Below, one piece after another: positions 1-7,246 of a stretch of 64,000 bases of DNA. Made by a program: the position numbers and the translations under genes. Source of the DNA: a virus; the IMG/VR virus record IMGVR_UViG_3300030099_007533, positions 1 to 64,000 of that record; one strand, given 5' to 3'. The stretch's first letter is position 1. Each line of letters opens with the position of its first letter. The notes under the pieces are model-generated. The model had not been told where the DNA came from. It did no database searches and saw nothing but the letters and a program-made list of their open reading frames with translations.

Positions 1-494
1 CTGGAGGTTCCCTTAAAATAGGAGTGGATGAGAGCCTTTACTGCATCAGCCCAGCCTTCGATTGAGTCTGAGATTAAGAAGCGTCTTGTTCTTTTAGTAT
101 TCGGTTTTCTAATTTCTGGTAGTTTTTCAACGTGGTGCTGCTGAACGGAGAACCCAACACCAGTTCCACCCAATAACAAAAACATACATTCGGAAAAAGC
201 ATCAGCATGATCAATTGGCATATAAGCACAATTATATACGCGGTTTGGAGCAACTTCAATTGGTTTGCCAGCGAACTGCATTGAGCGCATAGACGGCAAA
301 ACCTTCTTTGGTATAACATAGTTGTTATACAGTTTCTTAATTTCTTTCTTCAACTCTGGGTACTTCTTAATATGCATGTTCATATTACGAGTACAAAGTT
401 CTACCCAATTTTCCCTACGTTCTTTTTTAGGAACGTACTTGGCGTACTTCATATGTACGGTGATGTCTGATAAAATTTCTGATGCTATTTCCAT
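1..494 (-). CDS. nrdJ: Class II (B12-dependent) ribonucleotide reductase, N-terminal part
   Basis: The gene starts at 494 and runs off the left edge of the window, leaving 164 codons. I read it directly as an open frame. Residues 66-127 carry a block typical of the monomeric adenosylcobalamin-dependent reductases (RTPR/NrdJ): LPSMRSMQFAG, then NRVYNCAYMP with a conserved cysteine at about 89, then LLLGGTGVGFSV and KLP. The family reduces ribonucleotides to deoxyribonucleotides and uses coenzyme B12 instead of the oxygen-dependent NrdAB of T4. Its ATG shares one base with the helicase stop (TAATG), and AAAGGAG lies just before it inside the helicase gene, so the two are probably co-translated. 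The catalytic C-terminal cysteines are outside the window. Confidence 0.9.
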   Translation of the reverse strand, partial: MEIASEILSDITVHMKYAKYVPKKERRENWVELCTRNMNMHIKKYPELKKEIKKLYNNYVIPKKVLPSMRSMQFAGKPIEVAPNRVYNCAYMPIDHADAFSECMFLLLGGTGVGFSVQQHHVEKLPEIRKPNTKRTRRFLISDSIEGWADAVKALIHSYFKGTS

Positions 495-1870
495 TATTTG
501 TCTCCTTTTAGTTCGCGTTGCAATTCTTTATATTTTTCTCTTAACATATCTTTTTGTTCTTTCGCAGCATTTTTACTAACAGCCGCTGGATCGACTGAAT
601 TCTTTTCTACTTTAATTTTTACATTGCTTGTATCCATATGAATCGGATAAATCAAGCCATCGGGACCGAATCGATTTTTAGCCACAAAGAACCTGCCAGT
701 GTTATTATTTTTATCCTCGGTGGTACGGGATAGAGTAAATATGAAGTCGGCAACAAAACACTTGGAAAAAGCTTCAGAAATTGACTCCATCGTCACAAGT
801 TCTGCGTTATACCCTGTTCTATTCGTTTGAGAGACCGTCCAAATCGGACAATGATTTTCTTGTGCAATGCCACGAAGTTCTTCATAAATTGATTCTAAGT
901 CGTGTCTTTTTTCGCCATAACTTTTCTTTGGGCTAATCAAATCTGCATAATCAACAATAATAATGTCAGGTTCAATTCCTCGCATCTTCAATTTTGATAA
1001 ATGGTTTTTGATTGCCGTGGTTGTAATTGACTTTGTTGGATACTCTTTTACAATTAAAGTTCCCTTAATATCTTTAATCTTTTCTAAGATGTTGTCCTTG
1101 AACACATTTAGATCTTTTAGTTTTACGCCTGTAATACACGAATCATATCTGCGTGCAACCACCGTTTCTGAAAGCTCTAATGTGTAATGTACAACCGTCT
1201 TATCTTCTTTTAGTGCTTGACATCCTAAGTGAGCAAGGATATGACTTTTACCAGCGCCAGTGCCTGCCATCGCAACACCGAGTTCACCTGCTCCAAGACC
1301 ACCTTGCATCAAGTCATCAAAGGTTTTCCAACCTGTTGTCAACGGACTGCGTACTTTAATCTCAAAACGCTTCTCAAAGTCTTTAAGATAATGATAGCCA
1401 AAATCATTTGATTGCCCCAACTTAAGTGCTTCATTGATAAGATCACTAATTTCATCAAATGAAGATTTTTCCAAAAGACGAACTGACTTAACAATTGCTT
1501 CTTTTAATTTTTGTTTTTTACAGAAGTCCAAGGCAGTATCTTTAATGTACTGCTCTCCTTGAACAACTGGGTCTGAGTGAATACGAATAAGAAAATCACG
1601 AACTTGTTTAATAACTAAGTCGTCTTCCTTCTCCATCTCCGTATTGATTAGAGAAGCCATAAGGTTCATTGACGGATGAACCTCATACTTTTCTTTATAT
1701 TGATATATTAAATTTGAAAATTTTTGTAGGTATTTTGTCTCAAAGTACTCAGTGATGAGAACCTCGCCAATCTGGTCAGAATATGCTCTATCCATAAGGA
1801 TGAGCTTGGCGAGGTTCTCTTGGAACATATTACCGAATTTTGAGAAATCAACCTTCTCGCTTGTACGCAT
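494..1870 (-). CDS. 41: Replicative DNA helicase, DnaB/gp41 type
   Basis: A 458-residue RecA-fold helicase of the DnaB family, expected to form a hexamer that unwinds DNA at the phage fork together with the primase. Walker A is GTGAGKS at 203-209 and Walker B is IIIVDYADL at 303-311. The N-terminal 150 residues are helical, like the DnaB N-domain. The C-terminus is a charged, helical tail (KEQKDMLREKYKEL). T4 gp41 is 475 residues, so it is full length. The start is supported by AAAGGT a few bases upstream. A near-consensus sigma70 promoter sits in the 59-base gap before it. The reductase gene follows with a one-base overlap. Confidence 0.95.
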   Translation of the reverse strand: MRTSEKVDFSKFGNMFQENLAKLILMDRAYSDQIGEVLITEYFETKYLQKFSNLIYQYKEKYEVHPSMNLMASLINTEMEKEDDLVIKQVRDFLIRIHSDPVVQGEQYIKDTALDFCKKQKLKEAIVKSVRLLEKSSFDEISDLINEALKLGQSNDFGYHYLKDFEKRFEIKVRSPLTTGWKTFDDLMQGGLGAGELGVAMAGTGAGKSHILAHLGCQALKEDKTVVHYTLELSETVVARRYDSCITGVKLKDLNVFKDNILEKIKDIKGTLIVKEYPTKSITTTAIKNHLSKLKMRGIEPDIIIVDYADLISPKKSYGEKRHDLESIYEELRGIAQENHCPIWTVSQTNRTGYNAELVTMESISEAFSKCFVADFIFTLSRTTEDKNNNTGRFFVAKNRFGPDGLIYPIHMDTSNVKIKVEKNSVDPAAVSKNAAKEQKDMLREKYKELQRELKGDK

Positions 1871-1894
1871 AGTTTACCTTTTGTTGGGTCTACC

Positions 1895-1923
1895 ATCATA
1901 ACAAGATTGGCTGTGATTGTCAA
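1895..1923 (-). promoter_or_regulatory. Sigma70-type promoter before the helicase gene
   Basis: On the coding strand TTGACA (1923-1918) is followed by exactly 17 bases and then TATGAT (1900-1895). This matches the bacterial housekeeping consensus at 11 of 12 positions. It lies in the gap between the EF-hand-like gene and the helicase and would start transcription near 1888, leaving a leader of about 18 bases. It probably drives helicase and reductase by unmodified host polymerase. Confidence 0.75.
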
Positions 1924-1929
1924 GCGAAA

Positions 1930-2322
1930 CTATTCTGCGGGAAGCATCAGATCAGGATTTTCTTCTTTTAGTCCAGACATTTCAATGTAATCGCCTTTTA
2001 TGTGCTTCATTACATTTTTCATATCTTTTAACTTTTCCTCTAAATCCATTGGGACTTCCATATTCTTATCTCTGAGTTTTTCTTTGACTTTCTTTAAGTC
2101 GGCTGCGCCGCCTTCTTCATCAAGAATAGTTTTAACTTCCTCTTCTAAGGATGGCTTTTTTTCCTCTTCCTCAAGCTTTCCTGTTGCTTTTTTGATTGCT
2201 TTATCTCGGGAACCTAAGTATTCTTCGGTGGATGTTTCAATTTTTCCATCACCATCATAATCCTTTTTTGCCATTTTCGCCTCAAAAAGATTACCGTATA
2301 CCATTTCTTTAAAGTTTTTCAT
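1930..2322 (-). CDS. Acidic protein with EF-hand-like loop and virion-targeting-like N-terminus
   Basis: A 130-residue protein of unknown function, rich in Lys and Glu. Residues 21-34 (DYDGDGKIETSTEE) resemble a calcium-binding EF-hand loop (D-x-D-x-D-G-x-I), although the twelfth position is Thr with Glu next to it. The N-terminus MKNFKEMVYGNLFEA resembles the short capsid-targeting peptides of T4 internal proteins, including an L-x-E|A site of the kind cut by the gp21 protease. It sits among replication genes but has a strong Shine-Dalgarno (CGGAGG) and its own ACTATTTAT motif, the element otherwise found before virion genes. A packaged internal protein is therefore a reasonable inference, but it is unproven. 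Confidence 0.6.
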   Translation of the reverse strand: MKNFKEMVYGNLFEAKMAKKDYDGDGKIETSTEEYLGSRDKAIKKATGKLEEEEKKPSLEEEVKTILDEEGGAADLKKVKEKLRDKNMEVPMDLEEKLKDMKNVMKHIKGDYIEMSGLKEENPDLMLPAE

Positions 2323-2338
2323 CTTAAAACCTCCGAAT

Positions 2339-2347
2339 ATAAATAGT
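2339..2347 (-). promoter_or_regulatory. ACTATTTAT motif before the EF-hand-like gene
   Basis: Coding strand GACTATTTATATTCGGA; the motif ends 16 bases before the start codon and CGGAGG follows. This is the only copy found in the replication cluster. Confidence 0.45.
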
Positions 2348-3298
2348 CTAAGTTTTTGCTATTCTATTAGAACTTGCAAAAAGGTCTGTCCACCTGATTT
2401 CTGGAAAGCCATCCTGAAACATCATCTTAACAATTTCTGTTTTATTATAATACTTTGGATAGTTTTCCACTGAGTTCTTAACCATATCTCTTACTTGAAA
2501 AGAGACATTTGGAATATACAACTGCATAATTTTATAATTCTTTAAGATCTTGTCGTAGTTGTCAAGAATACCCTCGTGAATTTTTAATTTATTCTCTGTT
2601 GCTTCGCACACATCTGATAAATCAGTTAAACTATAATCTTTTTCTTCTACTAAGAAAGGAAAACGCTTGGCTAAAGTTTTTAGTCCTGCACCTTTGACAC
2701 CTTCTAAGTTGTCGCTTTTATCACCACTAACCGCTCTTGCTAGGGCAAAATTGTTTGGATGAATTTTAAACTCTTCCAGTATGTCGTTCCTTGTTTTAAA
2801 AACGGCTTGTACTGGTCGGTAAATAATTGTTTCGTCATCCAACAACTGATAAAAATCTTTATCGCTTGAAACAATTATCTTTTGTCCTTCTATCTGACGG
2901 CATAAAATTGAAATCATATCATCAGCTTCCACGCCATCGTGGATTAGTTGGACCATTGGCAAGTTGTCAATATACTCTAACAACCTCAACATTTGTTCTA
3001 TCTTGCTTTTGTTTTCTTCTTCAAGAGACATACTAACACCATCAGACCTGTTTAGCCTAATTGCCTTTCGCCCTTCTTTGTAAGAGGACACCACTGATCT
3101 GCGACGGGCAGAGCCTCCTGCACCGTCCCAACAAATGTAAACCTTGTCTGGCTTCATTTCTCTGGTAAGTTTCTGAAGTGTTTTAAGAAAGCCAACCAAT
3201 CCACCAACAGGCTCTCCGCTGGTTGACAAAGATGGATTTACAACATAAGCACGATAAAATATATTTGTGCCGTCAATGATTAGAGACCTCTCAGTCAT
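2348..3298 (-). CDS. rnh: 5'-3' exonuclease / flap endonuclease (T4 RNase H type)
   Basis: Structure-specific nuclease that removes RNA primers and 5' flaps during lagging-strand synthesis. I start it at 3298 rather than an upstream Met because this ATG overlaps the uvsX stop (ATGACTGA) and GAGG lies before it; that gives 316 residues against 305 in T4 RNase H. Metal-binding acidic residues of the PIN/FEN fold are present: LIIDGTN (D9), CWDG (D58), VEADD (124-127), SSDKDF (D146, D148) and SGDKSDN (D193, D196). A helix-hairpin-helix (VKGAGLKTLAKRF) follows at 201-213. It is co-translated with uvsX. Confidence 0.92.
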   Translation of the reverse strand: MTERSLIIDGTNIFYRAYVVNPSLSTSGEPVGGLVGFLKTLQKLTREMKPDKVYICWDGAGGSARRRSVVSSYKEGRKAIRLNRSDGVSMSLEEENKSKIEQMLRLLEYIDNLPMVQLIHDGVEADDMISILCRQIEGQKIIVSSDKDFYQLLDDETIIYRPVQAVFKTRNDILEEFKIHPNNFALARAVSGDKSDNLEGVKGAGLKTLAKRFPFLVEEKDYSLTDLSDVCEATENKLKIHEGILDNYDKILKNYKIMQLYIPNVSFQVRDMVKNSVENYPKYYNKTEIVKMMFQDGFPEIRWTDLFASSNRIAKT

Positions 3299-4400
3299 TT
3301 TCACCATCCTCGTAGAAGTCGCTGGACTTACCAATCCTCTTGTCAAACTTCATAACCACTTCTTCTTCCAACAACTTAATAACTCTGTTGTAGAACTTTT
3401 CGTCATTAAGCTTGTCCATCCACTGCTTTGTCTGGAACTTATCTGTCTTGCCATCTTCGTAGTGCAAGGTAAACCAAGCACCCGCGTTTGTTAGACTATC
3501 TGAGGACTTGATTGCTTCAAGCCAGCTTTCCTTATCCATAATCTTAACTTCTTCGCCAGCCCACAAAATCTTAAAGTTGCATTGGCGACCTTGGGTTCCA
3601 AAGCGCGACTTCTCAATCTTAGCCTTAACCTCCGTACCAATTCTAAATCCCTTGTCATCAAAGATGAAAGATGACTTGCCTTTGCGTGCAGTCAACCAAA
3701 TTCTCAATGAATATGAATATGCAAGTGCTTTACCGCCCGGTGTAAAGTAGGGAGTTGTAAGAGCCTCTGCTGTGTTTCTTGTAATATTAGTCTTTAACTG
3801 ATTAAGAATTAATAGAGTTGACTTTGTATTAGCAATTGGCTGAATTAGTTTTGACAAGCCCTTAGAAAGAATACGAGGTTTAACTGCCATCGTAGACAAA
3901 GGGTTGAAGTCTGATTCAATGTCTGATACTGATGGTGTCAACGCCATACTATCCCAGATAAAAAGCATCTGACTGTCGTTGTTGCCAAGCAAACTTTCAA
4001 TAGTTTCCAGCACAAACTCAACTGAGTTTGCCTGAACATAAAGCAGCTTTTCAACATCGCATCCCGCCATTGCCAAAAAGTTTGGGTCAATAGAATTTTC
4101 TGAATCAAAGTAGATGACATCAATGCCCATCTTCTGTGCATTGCCTGCAATCTGTGCAGCCATATAAGATTTACCGGTTGCTTCTAAACCAGCGATCTCA
4201 CTAACTTTGCCAACGGGAATACCACCCCAATCTCCACGTTTAATAATACCATCAAGCCATTTACAACCAGTTGGAATAAATTGTAAAACTTGTGTTGGGT
4301 TGTCGTCAGACAAAGAAAAGGCGACATCAGTACCCGCCTTTTTATTAATTAATTTCTTCATATCGGCAATAGAAAGCTTGCCTGTTTTTGTTTTTGCCAT
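3291..4400 (-). CDS. uvsX: UvsX/RecA-like recombinase
   Basis: Strand-exchange protein of 369 residues that forms filaments on single-stranded DNA for repair and recombination-dependent replication. Walker A is GLEATGKS at 71-78, the catalytic glutamate follows in FDSEN (E101), and Walker B is LFIWDS at about 146-151. The acidic C-terminus (DFYEDGEND) is typical of T4 UvsX, where it helps regulate DNA binding. Length is close to T4 UvsX (391). GGAG stands seven bases before the start. A hairpin terminator and a TGTTATAAT element lie between it and gp32. Confidence 0.95.
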   Translation of the reverse strand: MAKTKTGKLSIADMKKLINKKAGTDVAFSLSDDNPTQVLQFIPTGCKWLDGIIKRGDWGGIPVGKVSEIAGLEATGKSYMAAQIAGNAQKMGIDVIYFDSENSIDPNFLAMAGCDVEKLLYVQANSVEFVLETIESLLGNNDSQMLFIWDSMALTPSVSDIESDFNPLSTMAVKPRILSKGLSKLIQPIANTKSTLLILNQLKTNITRNTAEALTTPYFTPGGKALAYSYSLRIWLTARKGKSSFIFDDKGFRIGTEVKAKIEKSRFGTQGRQCNFKILWAGEEVKIMDKESWLEAIKSSDSLTNAGAWFTLHYEDGKTDKFQTKQWMDKLNDEKFYNRVIKLLEEEVVMKFDKRIGKSSDFYEDGEND

Positions 4401-4418
4401 TTTGTCTCCATAAAAGAA

Positions 4419-4444
4419 GGCGAGGGGGATTTTTCCCCCTCGCC
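4419..4444 (-). terminator. Hairpin terminator after gp32
   Basis: An 11-bp perfect stem (GGCGAGGGGGA with its complement) and a four-base loop, followed on the coding strand by TTCTTTTAT. It lies 16 bases after the gp32 stop and just before the uvsX Shine-Dalgarno. It probably limits read-through from gp32 into uvsX. It would also form the 5' end of an uvsX transcript started at the nearby TATAAT. Confidence 0.8.
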
Positions 4445-4445
4445 C

Positions 4446-4474
4446 ATTATAACACTTATTTAAGCAGAAAGCAA
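4446..4474 (-). promoter_or_regulatory. Possible extended -10 promoter for uvsX
   Basis: The coding strand has TGTTATAAT (perfect TATAAT at 4451-4446 with the TG extension). Seventeen bases upstream is TTGCTT, a poor -35, inside the end of gp32. Transcription would start around 4440, directly at the hairpin. This would let uvsX be transcribed independently of the upstream terminator. Confidence 0.45.
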
Positions 4475-5200
4475 GGACTTAAATGCTTGGTCTGCTGCAT
4501 CGTCAGTGGTCTTAGCATACTGAACTGTACCAGCACTATCATCAGTATCGCCTGACAAGTGCTGCTCCAACATCTGCTGAACCTCATCAGTTGTCTTCTT
4601 AGAAAAGACATTATCATACTGAATCTCAGTCTCAGCCAACTCTTTTGCCAGTCCCTTATCCTTATGCAATGGGGAAGTGCGACGGGCTGGGAAAATGTCA
4701 GTGCTTGGGAACATCTGACCAGCCTTCTTACCATAATTAATAGTAAGGTCTGTGCCTTCCTGTAGGTCAGTAATATCGCCATACTCTGGGTTTAGAACCA
4801 ACTGAAGAAGCTTTTGGTATACAGTCTTGGAATAACCCCAAAGACGAACACCCTTTTCCTCTTCACCACGAACAATTACAGGGGAAAAGAAGCGCTGCTT
4901 TGCCATAAGCTTCTTTGCTTCCTCGCGGCTTTCCTCTGTGCCATCATTGAACAACTTGCGAACATATGCGTCAAGCACATCGTCCTCTCCAAAATTCTTC
5001 TTTGGTGAAAGAAAACCGGGGTTGTTTGCTACATTGTAGTGAAACCAGTACTCCTTGAAGGGATCTCCATCTGGATCTGGAACAATACGAATTACGGACT
5101 CGCCATCTTGTGGCTTCCAAAATAGATTCTTGTTAGAACCTCCACCCTTGTTCTCAGTAGAAGCGAGCTTTGCTCGCATTTTTTTCAAATCAATAGCCAT
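4460..5200 (-). CDS. 32: Single-stranded DNA binding protein gp32
   Basis: A 246-residue single-stranded DNA binding protein that coats DNA at the fork and coordinates replication and recombination proteins. Hallmarks are a basic N-terminal tail (MAIDLKKMRAKL), FWKPQDGESVIRIVP at 27-41, WGYSKTVYQKLL at 121-132, and an acidic, mobile C-terminal tail ending DDAADQAFKSLLSA. T4 gp32 (301 residues) has a structural zinc held by His and three Cys. This protein has no cysteine at all, and the matching segment reads GFLSPKKNFGEDD, so the zinc site is lost. AAGGAG precedes the start. It has its own sigma70 promoter and terminator. Confidence 0.92.
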   Translation of the reverse strand: MAIDLKKMRAKLASTENKGGGSNKNLFWKPQDGESVIRIVPDPDGDPFKEYWFHYNVANNPGFLSPKKNFGEDDVLDAYVRKLFNDGTEESREEAKKLMAKQRFFSPVIVRGEEEKGVRLWGYSKTVYQKLLQLVLNPEYGDITDLQEGTDLTINYGKKAGQMFPSTDIFPARRTSPLHKDKGLAKELAETEIQYDNVFSKKTTDEVQQMLEQHLSGDTDDSAGTVQYAKTTDDAADQAFKSLLSA

Positions 5201-5215
5201 GTTATTTACTCCTTG

Positions 5216-6061
5216 TTATAAGGCAGGTGATTTCCCTGCCTCGCTTTGTATATGATTAGTATAGTACATTATGTACACTTTGTCAACAGAATATCCCGAT
5301 GGGAAAAAGCCGTAAGATACTTGCTGAAATTCATTTTCTTCCGCCTTCTTTAACTTGCGAGATACTAAATCCAAAACATTGCCTGTCTCTGCTAATGTTT
5401 CTTCGCTAAAAGTAAAGTAAAAGTGTTTCTCTCTTACTCCTTCCAGTTCATAAAACTTTTGTTCTGCCTCATCATTAAGACTATACAGCCCAAAAGTTGC
5501 GATCCTATTCTGCTCCTCTGGCTCTTCTAAGTTCCCCATCAACGCAGATGCCTGACCATAATACTCCATTAGACACCACATGTCAACAATTTTCTCGTTT
5601 ACCTTCTGAAAATAGTTGCCAATAGATATATCAGACGCCAAGTTAGAGATACTTTTATTGGAGATCAGCCACATTTTGTTGAACAACCCTGACCGTGCAA
5701 ATTCTTGTAAGATATTCCTTACAACTCGCTCTCTTGTCTTGCCATTGTTATTCATAAACGAAGTGTCAGGCTGAATATAAAGAAAATCAATCTGTTTATC
5801 CTTGAAGTTCTCCAATATTCTAAGACAAGCGCCTGTTATAAGTCCAGATCCTGCCATAACACAGAGGATCTGATCCGATTTAACATTGTTTTTAAGTTTA
5901 TCAAGATCAATTTCAACCTTTTCTGCTTCTTCAATCGTCTTTACTTTAGGGAACTTTACATAAGCGTCAGTGTGTGTATCAATAGAGTATGCTTTATAAC
6001 CCTTTTCCTCAAACAACTTACATATTTCACGCCCAGCGTTTCCAATACCAATTACATCCAT
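5216..6061 (-). CDS. FtsZ/tubulin-like protein
   Basis: A 281-residue protein whose first 165 residues follow the nucleotide-binding half of FtsZ. VIGIGNAG (3-10) matches the first glycine-rich loop, AYSIDTHTDA (24-33) matches the strand ending in NTDAQ, and VMAGSGLITGAC (68-79) lines up with the tubulin signature AGMGGGTGTG. FLYIQPDTSF (93-102), NGKTRERVVRNILQE and MWLISNKSI then match the later FtsZ strands and helices. Two glycines of the signature are replaced by Leu-Ile, and I see no NxDxxD catalytic T7 loop, so GTP hydrolysis or classical polymerisation is doubtful. It overlaps the polymerase stop by 10 bases and precedes gp32. Role unknown; intracellular positioning or a replication scaffold are guesses. 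Confidence 0.7.
   Translation of the reverse strand: MDVIGIGNAGREICKLFEEKGYKAYSIDTHTDAYVKFPKVKTIEEAEKVEIDLDKLKNNVKSDQILCVMAGSGLITGACLRILENFKDKQIDFLYIQPDTSFMNNNGKTRERVVRNILQEFARSGLFNKMWLISNKSISNLASDISIGNYFQKVNEKIVDMWCLMEYYGQASALMGNLEEPEEQNRIATFGLYSLNDEAEQKFYELEGVREKHFYFTFSEETLAETGNVLDLVSRKLKKAEENEFQQVSYGFFPSGYSVDKVYIMYYTNHIQSEAGKSPAL
5258..5286 (-). promoter_or_regulatory. Sigma70-type promoter for gp32 with palindromic spacer
   Basis: Coding strand TTGACA (5286-5281), 17 bases, then TATACT (5263-5258): 11 of 12 consensus positions. The spacer contains the 13-base inverted repeat GTACATTATGTAC (5264-5276), which could be an operator. The promoter lies within the last codons of the FtsZ-like gene, 58 bases before the gp32 start. 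Confidence 0.7.
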
Positions 6062-7239
6062 TCTGTGCTTAGATCTCCCAATGTTCTTCCAACCTGAATA
6101 TTTAGTTTCATTTCACCATATCTTGTCTGCTTAAATGTATCCCTGATCTGATTAAGCAATTTATAATCTTTCCTATCAAAATCTAAGATCATACTGTCGT
6201 GGATAAGCATAGAAACATAAGATTTACTATTATTGTCTTGCAAAATCTTAAATACTTTATAAGCCTGCTCCAAAAACAAATCAGACGCAGTGCTTTGGAT
6301 TAGATAATTAAGTGCGTGATAATCATCTGCCTCAATTTCTCTATCAAAATCAGTTGTAATTTTACCATCAGAAAAATATTTTTTCAGCAAACCATCCCTA
6401 TCATACTCGCGAGATAAAAGAGCGTCATCAGAATTTGGATTGTAAAGCCACGCAAATATTCTCTTTTTCGCCTCAGATCGCTCTGTGCCGTCCTTAAATA
6501 TATTCTTGATGTTCCAGTCGTGGATGTCGCCTTTCGGCTGCTCACGACCAAGCAGAGCCGTTAAAACACGCAATTCAAAAGCATTGTAATCAAACTCAAT
6601 GAAAACGCCATTGTTTGGTTTGATCATTGTGCGATATTCTTTGTTTAGGGTAAGCAGGGGAAACGAAGAGGGGGTAGTAGATAACCGCCCCGTCACAGTC
6701 CCGAAGGTGTTGTACTGGATAAAGGCAGGGCTGGATGAATATCTCTTAATAATCTTCCTGATACGGTTATCATTTGCTGCTGTATACACATTTGTAAGAT
6801 CCAAGTTTAACGAACGCTTTGAGATTGAATGAACCATACGCTCAATTTTTTCCAACTGAGCATAGTTTTTTGGTTCTTGATAATTCTTTACCGCAAGTTC
6901 CATAGCTTTATTTTTTAAGTTAAAGAAATCTTCAATAAAAGTTTTTTCAATCAATTCGTCCAAACAAAACTTGCGAGGGTCATACCCGCACACGCTATAT
7001 GATTTAAGTGTGTTCTTGATTTTGTTTTCCAGCATCTTGTATTCTTCTGCATCGTGCTTTGGAAGCAGCTTAACATAATCTTCACCACCACAAAACAACT
7101 TAACAAACTTCACATCTGGTGGTAAGTCATCTTGATATGTCCAAGTATATTTCATTGTATCCTCGTAATCAGAGAATACTTTATCGTCTGCAAAGATGCT
7201 TTTGCAATTATTTTTTGTATCAATTTTTGAGAAAAACAT
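6052..7239 (-). CDS. Family A DNA polymerase, polymerase domain only
   Basis: A 395-residue DNA polymerase of the PolA type, presumably the replicative enzyme here, where T4 would have family B gp43. Motif A is FIEFDYNAFELR (D217). Motif B is RSEAKKRIFAWLYN (R254, K258, F262, Y266), and the conserved arginine segment is GTVTGRLSTTP at 180-190. Motif C is LIHDSM (H347, D348), with Ser in place of the usual Glu of HDE. Only about 115 residues precede the first recognisable thumb/palm region, so both the 3'-5' proofreading and the 5'-3' exonuclease domains are absent; the latter activity may come from the nearby flap nuclease. AAGGA precedes the ATG. Confidence 0.88.
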   Translation of the reverse strand: MFFSKIDTKNNCKSIFADDKVFSDYEDTMKYTWTYQDDLPPDVKFVKLFCGGEDYVKLLPKHDAEEYKMLENKIKNTLKSYSVCGYDPRKFCLDELIEKTFIEDFFNLKNKAMELAVKNYQEPKNYAQLEKIERMVHSISKRSLNLDLTNVYTAANDNRIRKIIKRYSSSPAFIQYNTFGTVTGRLSTTPSSFPLLTLNKEYRTMIKPNNGVFIEFDYNAFELRVLTALLGREQPKGDIHDWNIKNIFKDGTERSEAKKRIFAWLYNPNSDDALLSREYDRDGLLKKYFSDGKITTDFDREIEADDYHALNYLIQSTASDLFLEQAYKVFKILQDNNSKSYVSMLIHDSMILDFDRKDYKLLNQIRDTFKQTRYGEMKLNIQVGRTLGDLSTEWM

Positions 7240-7246
7240 TTAGTCC

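Noticed and set aside
5222-5240. Six-base hairpin GGCAGG/CCTGCC at the end of the FtsZ-like gene as a terminator
   Set aside because: It lies inside the last codons and is followed by TTATAAC rather than a T-run; too weak to call.
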